A stretch of 45,157 nucleotides of DNA from Bacteroidaceae bacterium. Lineage in GTDB: Bacteria; Bacteroidota; Bacteroidia; Bacteroidales; Barnesiellaceae_A. Below the pieces are notes generated by a model. It saw only the letters and a list, made by a program, of their open reading frames with translations, was not told the origin of the DNA and did not search any database. Shown in pieces: positions 42,178 through 45,157 of this stretch; position 1 is the stretch's first letter, and each line of letters starts with the position of its first letter. Location of the stretch: NCBI GenBank assembly GCA_017532725.1, contig JAFXIZ010000029.1:1-45157 (forward strand). Reading direction: 5' to 3'. The translations under genes were made by a program, and so were the position numbers.

Positions 42178-43860
42178 ATGGAAAATACCACTCATCCCCA
42201 ATGTAGAGAATTGGTAGCCCTATGCGTGGCGCGTGGGGTGCATCGTGTTGTCTTATCGCCCGGCTCGCGCAATGCACCGTTGTTGATAGCATTTGCACGC
42301 GAAAAAGCCATAGAACATCACGTTGTGGTGGATGAGCGTGTGGCTGCTTTTGTGGCATTGGGAATGGCTACTCGCAGCAATCGGCCGGTGGCTCTTGTTT
42401 GTACCTCGGGTACGGCATTGCTCAATTATGCTCCTGCCATTGCCGAGGCATATTATCGACACATTCCCCTTATTGTTATTTCGGCCGACCGTCCCGATGA
42501 ATGGATTGATCAAGACGATAGCCAAACCATACGTCAACAAGGAGCATTGAGCCATTTTGTCAAGCAGTCGTACCATCTGCCCACAGGGTGCGACAATGCA
42601 GCGATGTGGTATGCCCGTCGTATGATAAACGATGCCCTGATGCAAGCCACAGAGCCTTGTTGTGGGCCGGTGCATATCAATGTGCCGTTGCGTGACCCCT
42701 TGTGTGCCGTTGCCGATGTAGAGCCTGCGCAACCGGCTGTTGTTGAGGCCATACGCCCTTCGGCGCAGTTGGCGTCGAGTGATGCATTGTATTTTGCACA
42801 AGCCGTTTCGCAGTCGCGTCGAGTGATGATATTGGCTACAATGTTGCAGCCGTCAGTCGCTTTGCAAGAGGCTTTAAGCCTGTTGGCACAACTGCCCCAA
42901 GTAGTAGTGCTGACCGAGAGTATAGCCAATGTGCGCGATGATAATTTCATACCCACTATCGACCGAGTACTCACTGTCATAGATAATAGCGAGAAGGGCG
43001 ACTTTGCGCCCGATTTGCTCATAACGCTGGGAGGTGCGCCGGTATCGCGTATGGTAAAAGAGTTCTTGCGCACCTACGCACCACAATCTCATTGGCGAAT
43101 AGGTAACGAATCGTATATTATAGATACGATGCAGTGTGTTACACACAAGATAACCACCGATGCTGCCTCGTTTGTGTCGCAGATAGCACCCTTATGCCGG
43201 TCGGTAGCGTCGGACTATTCGGCACTGTGGCGTGAACGCGAGATTGTAGCCACAGCCTTGCACAACCGTATAGTCGATGCAGCACCGTGGTGCGACCTGA
43301 AAGCCTTTTCGATATTGCTCCCTGCCATACCACAAGGCACAGTGTTGCACTTGTCGAACGGAACATCCATTCGATATGCACAATTGTTCGACACCCCACA
43401 AGTTACAGCATCATACTGTAATAGAGGCGTTAGTGGCATCGATGGCAGTACCTCGACAGCCTTGGGTGCATCGCTGGTAGATAATGACCAACATCTGCTC
43501 ATTACCGGCGATATGAGTTTCGGCTATGATGCCGGAGCATTGGCAACAACATTGGCAACACCACGATTCAAAATTGTGGTGATGGACAATGGGGGAGGAG
43601 GAATATTCCGTTTCATCAAAGGCCCGTCGGACTTGCCCGAATTGGAGGAGTGCTTTGAGGTGCAACGCCGTCAGCCCATAGAAGGGTATGCTGCCATACA
43701 CGGATTTCGATATTTCAAGGCCGACAGTGAGGAGGCGTTGAGCAGTATTCTGCCTCAATTCTTTGCCGAGAATGACCTACCGGCCATACTCGCTATAGAA
43801 ACCCCATCGGAAATCAATGCCACTATCCTGCGCAACTATATGCGCCGCGCAAGAGGGTAA
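42178..43860 (+). CDS. menD: SEPHCHC synthase MenD
   Basis: ThDP-dependent enzyme that joins 2-oxoglutarate and isochorismate in menaquinone synthesis. 560 residues. N-terminal LSPGSRNAPLLIAF and the glutamate of VVDERVAAFVALG match the family; the ThDP and magnesium motif GDMSFGYDAGALATTL is near residue 440, followed by DNGGGGIFRFI. The next pathway genes (menB, menE, menC) are not in the 300 bp after it; the gene ends in a non-coding region with a promoter of its own. Confidence 0.97.
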   Translation: MENTTHPQCRELVALCVARGVHRVVLSPGSRNAPLLIAFAREKAIEHHVVVDERVAAFVALGMATRSNRPVALVCTSGTALLNYAPAIAEAYYRHIPLIVISADRPDEWIDQDDSQTIRQQGALSHFVKQSYHLPTGCDNAAMWYARRMINDALMQATEPCCGPVHINVPLRDPLCAVADVEPAQPAVVEAIRPSAQLASSDALYFAQAVSQSRRVMILATMLQPSVALQEALSLLAQLPQVVVLTESIANVRDDNFIPTIDRVLTVIDNSEKGDFAPDLLITLGGAPVSRMVKEFLRTYAPQSHWRIGNESYIIDTMQCVTHKITTDAASFVSQIAPLCRSVASDYSALWREREIVATALHNRIVDAAPWCDLKAFSILLPAIPQGTVLHLSNGTSIRYAQLFDTPQVTASYCNRGVSGIDGSTSTALGASLVDNDQHLLITGDMSFGYDAGALATTLATPRFKIVVMDNGGGGIFRFIKGPSDLPELEECFEVQRRQPIEGYAAIHGFRYFKADSEEALSSILPQFFAENDLPAILAIETPSEINATILRNYMRRARG

Positions 43861-43973
43861 ATTCATACTCATAGTGCGTTTAATAGTAGCAATTATATAG
43901 TCAAAAGATGTTCTTCTATTGAAGATGCCTCTTGGCAAGAATTGCTTTTGCTTTGAAAATAAATGAAATTTAT

Positions 43974-44004
43974 TTTGTTCTCCTCTCGGCTTGCGTTATC
44001 TTTG
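43974..44004 (+). promoter_or_regulatory. Promoter of structured RNA copy 2
   Basis: TTTG (43974-43977), 19 bp, TATCTTTG (43997-44004), a full consensus. Transcription would start near 44011, about 70 nt before the RNA element. The preceding 110 bp after menD show nothing else. Confidence 0.85.
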
Positions 44005-44082
44005 CGAAGAGTTTGAACAATTAATATTTGAAAAATTGTAAGAGATAAAATTATAACATATAAATAAAAGAACTTTAGGCTA

Positions 44083-44237
44083 TTATTCTCTCATCTGAAA
44101 ACCGCCAATTGAAAGAACACGAGAATAAGCGTAAACCGAATGTTCATACCTGTATAAGGTGTGGGCTGTTTGTGCTTGTTGGTGTTCAAGGTGCTTGGCG
44201 GTACCTCAGATGAAGATAAGTAACAGATAGTTCACCC
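44083..44237 (+). ncRNA. Structured RNA element, copy 2, directly upstream of an XRE gene
   Basis: Same architecture as 8258-8414. Pairings: TCATCTGA/TCAGATGA (44091-44098/44206-44213), CCGCCAA/TTGGCGG (44102-44108/44195-44201), GAACAC/GTGTTC (44115-44120/44182-44187), AATAAGC/GCTTGTT (44124-44130/44174-44180), and the crossing GTGGGCT/AGTTCAC (44161-44167/44229-44235). TATTATTCTC upstream can pair with GAGAATAA (44121-44128). The crossing segment ends 9 bp before the ATG at 44245, where a ribosome would bind, and is followed by seven T. It could be a leader controlling translation, a terminator-forming leader, or a separate small RNA. Confidence 0.72.
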
Positions 44238-44244
44238 TTTTTTT

Positions 44245-44463
44245 ATGATACACATAGGGCAACTTATCAAACAAGAACTGCAAAGACAAGAGCGTTCGGT
44301 GGCTTGGCTCGCAAGAAAAATTAATTGCGAGCGTCCTAATATGTATTATATCTTTTCCCAACCTTCTATTAATACCGAACTGCTTTTGAGAATCTCAATA
44401 GCCCTCAAGCATAATTTCTTCCTTTATTACACCGATGCTTTTGATATAGAAAGTATTGATTAA
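44245..44463 (+). CDS. Small XRE-family DNA-binding protein
   Basis: A 72-residue protein that is almost entirely one helix-turn-helix domain: IGQLIKQELQRQERSVAWLARKINCERPNMYYIFSQPSINTELLLRISIALKHNFF. The RxSVAWLARK and CERPNMYYIF helices fit the XRE fold, of a type common in Bacteroidales. Probably a transcription regulator; no partner toxin gene is adjacent. There is no room for a normal ribosome-binding site because the T-run and structured RNA abut the ATG. A GTATA-type hairpin (44468-44484) after the stop may be a weak terminator. Confidence 0.85.
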   Translation: MIHIGQLIKQELQRQERSVAWLARKINCERPNMYYIFSQPSINTELLLRISIALKHNFFLYYTDAFDIESID

Positions 44464-44536
44464 TAGGTGTATAAAAATTATACGCTTTAGTAAAATGTGC
44501 TTACTATTACCCGAGAACTATTCATAAACACTTGGG

Positions 44537-44544
44537 TACATTTG
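44537..44544 (+). promoter_or_regulatory. -7 box for the small secreted protein gene
   Basis: TACATTTG, 29 bp before the ATG at 44574. No TTTG at the standard distance. Confidence 0.5.
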
Positions 44545-44573
44545 CATATGTTTAACTCTTAAATTTATATAAT

Positions 44574-44930
44574 ATGAAAAAGATGATTCTATTAGCTGTT
44601 TGCGCAGTATTTTCATTAACAATGTTTGCTGATGATTATGAGTATAAAAGAGAAGGAGAACGTTGTAGTGTGACAAAAAGCGATGGTAGTAAGGAGTATG
44701 GTAATTTGCAACATTACAATTATGATTCTAATAGGGGTAATTCAAATTCTAATAATACTCAATATGGTGGCGAAGTTCATGCCGGAAATAAATATGTAGG
44801 TGGATCCGGGAATGCATCTCAGTCAAAAGGAAGTAGTAATTCACAAGGTAGTCAGACAAAGGCATCTGGCTATGAATGTGTGACAAGTACTACTACTTAT
44901 AAAGGAGGTTGGCAAAGTGAAGAAAGATAA
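44574..44930 (+). CDS. Small secreted Ser/Asn/Gly-rich protein
   Basis: A 118-residue protein with a signal peptide (MKKMILLAVCAVFSLTMFA, cleavage near residue 19). The mature part has a short N-terminal segment with a Cys (YEYKREGERCSVTKSDGSKEYG), a disordered Ser/Asn/Gly/Gln-rich centre (about 50-97) and a C-terminal segment with a second Cys (SGYECVTSTTTYKGGWQSEER). The two Cys could form a disulfide. No family is recognised and no T9SS tail is present. Composition is AT-rich like the LRR gene. Confidence 0.7.
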   Translation: MKKMILLAVCAVFSLTMFADDYEYKREGERCSVTKSDGSKEYGNLQHYNYDSNRGNSNSNNTQYGGEVHAGNKYVGGSGNASQSKGSSNSQGSQTKASGYECVTSTTTYKGGWQSEER

Positions 44931-45004
44931 GTAAAAAACTATAAAAAGATTTTTTGCAAATTTTTAGTGTTTGACAAATATTAAAAGTCAAATAACACCA
45001 TTAT

Positions 45005-45042
45005 GGGCTGAATCCAAAAAGGGAAATCAGCCCTAATTTTTT
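45005..45042 (+). terminator. Terminator after the small secreted protein gene
   Basis: GGGCTGA (45005-45011) pairs with TCAGCCC (45027-45033), with further TCC/GGA pairs inside, followed by a T-rich tract. Confidence 0.75.
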
Positions 45043-45065
45043 ATTCAATCGGAATATTATAAAAT

Positions 45066-45094
45066 AAAAGAGGCTGAATTGATGCCTCTTTTTT
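45066..45094. terminator. Bidirectional terminator next to the tRNA gene
   Basis: AAAAGAGGC (45066-45074) pairs with GCCTCTTTT (45084-45092). T-runs are present on both strands, so it can end the minus-strand tRNA transcript. Confidence 0.8.
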
Positions 45095-45096
45095 CG

Positions 45097-45157
45097 TACA
45101 CCTATGGGGAGTCGAACCCCAATCGTCGGAACCGGAATCCGGTATTCTATCCATTGA
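45097..45157 (-). tRNA. tRNA-Arg(CCG), 5' end beyond the window
   Basis: On the minus strand the T arm TGGGG-TTCGACT-CCCCA is complete, followed by the acceptor 3' strand TAGGTGT and discriminator A (45097); CCA is not encoded. The anticodon loop reads TTCCGGT within a CGGA/TCCG stem, giving anticodon CCG (Arg). About 61 nt are present; the 5' acceptor strand and part of the D arm lie past 45157. Confidence 0.85.

Noticed and set aside
44245..44463. XRE gene as the antitoxin of a toxin-antitoxin pair
   Set aside because: No toxin-like gene overlaps or adjoins it; the neighbours are the RNA element and a secreted protein with its own promoter.

Overview
This is a chromosomal window from a member of the order Bacteroidales, probably a gut or otherwise polysaccharide-rich habitat species. 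The evidence is Bacteroidetes-type promoters (TTTG, about 20 bp, TAnnTTTG) in front of many genes, general scarcity of Shine-Dalgarno sequences, several secreted proteins ending in type IX secretion (T9SS) sorting domains, a Rho factor with the long disordered insertion seen in Bacteroides, a DUF4295 protein behind L28/L33, and DbpA-type helicase and RIC/LuxR genes of Bacteroidetes style. No ribosomal RNA, integrase, transposase or CRISPR array was seen.

Layout. 1-202: C-terminal end of an unrecognised gene. 290-8023 (minus): aroC, an M20 dipeptidase, a TIGR01212-type radical SAM protein and a large GH85 endo-beta-N-acetylglucosaminidase with LamG and T9SS modules. 8250-10441 (plus): a structured RNA element followed by an AT-rich BspA-like leucine-rich-repeat protein. 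10518-16677: a pectin/uronate cluster with a divergent centre: PL1 lyase and GH105 hydrolase on minus, an ExuT-like transporter and a second PL1 lyase on plus. 16731-18479: a three-gene set with a small membrane-anchored protein, a RIC/hemerythrin-like protein and a LuxR-type regulator. 18671-20773: lipoprotein M3 peptidase. 21486-24293: T9SS-secreted protein with two chitobiase-C-terminal-like repeats. 24771-27127 (minus): YhcH-family protein, DbpA-like helicase, ArgR. 27372-29120 (minus): third PL1 lyase. 29405-32929: 1174-residue T9SS-secreted repeat protein. 33310-36934 (minus): rho and tilS. 37128-37765: HigB/HigA-like toxin-antitoxin pair. 38061-43860 (plus): rpmB, rpmG, a DUF4295 gene, ftsY, rimO, menF, menD. 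44080-44240: second copy of the structured RNA, directly upstream of a 72-residue XRE regulator, then a small secreted protein, and at the right edge the 3' part of a minus-strand tRNA-Arg(CCG).

How genes work together. The three PL1 lyases, GH105 and ExuT-like permease form a route from extracellular pectin to unsaturated oligogalacturonides, monomers and uptake; two lyases carry T9SS tails (surface or secreted) and one does not (probably periplasmic). The core genes (aroC, menF, menD) link chorismate synthesis to menaquinone. The most unusual signal is the pair of about 160-nt RNA elements (8258-8414 and 44083-44237). They share the same order of paired segments, with compensatory changes in several stems, an invariant strand that can pair in two mutually exclusive ways, and a pseudoknot-like 3' pairing. 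They precede two unrelated genes. Intergenic spaces also hold a dispersed family of short, hairpin-forming repeats.
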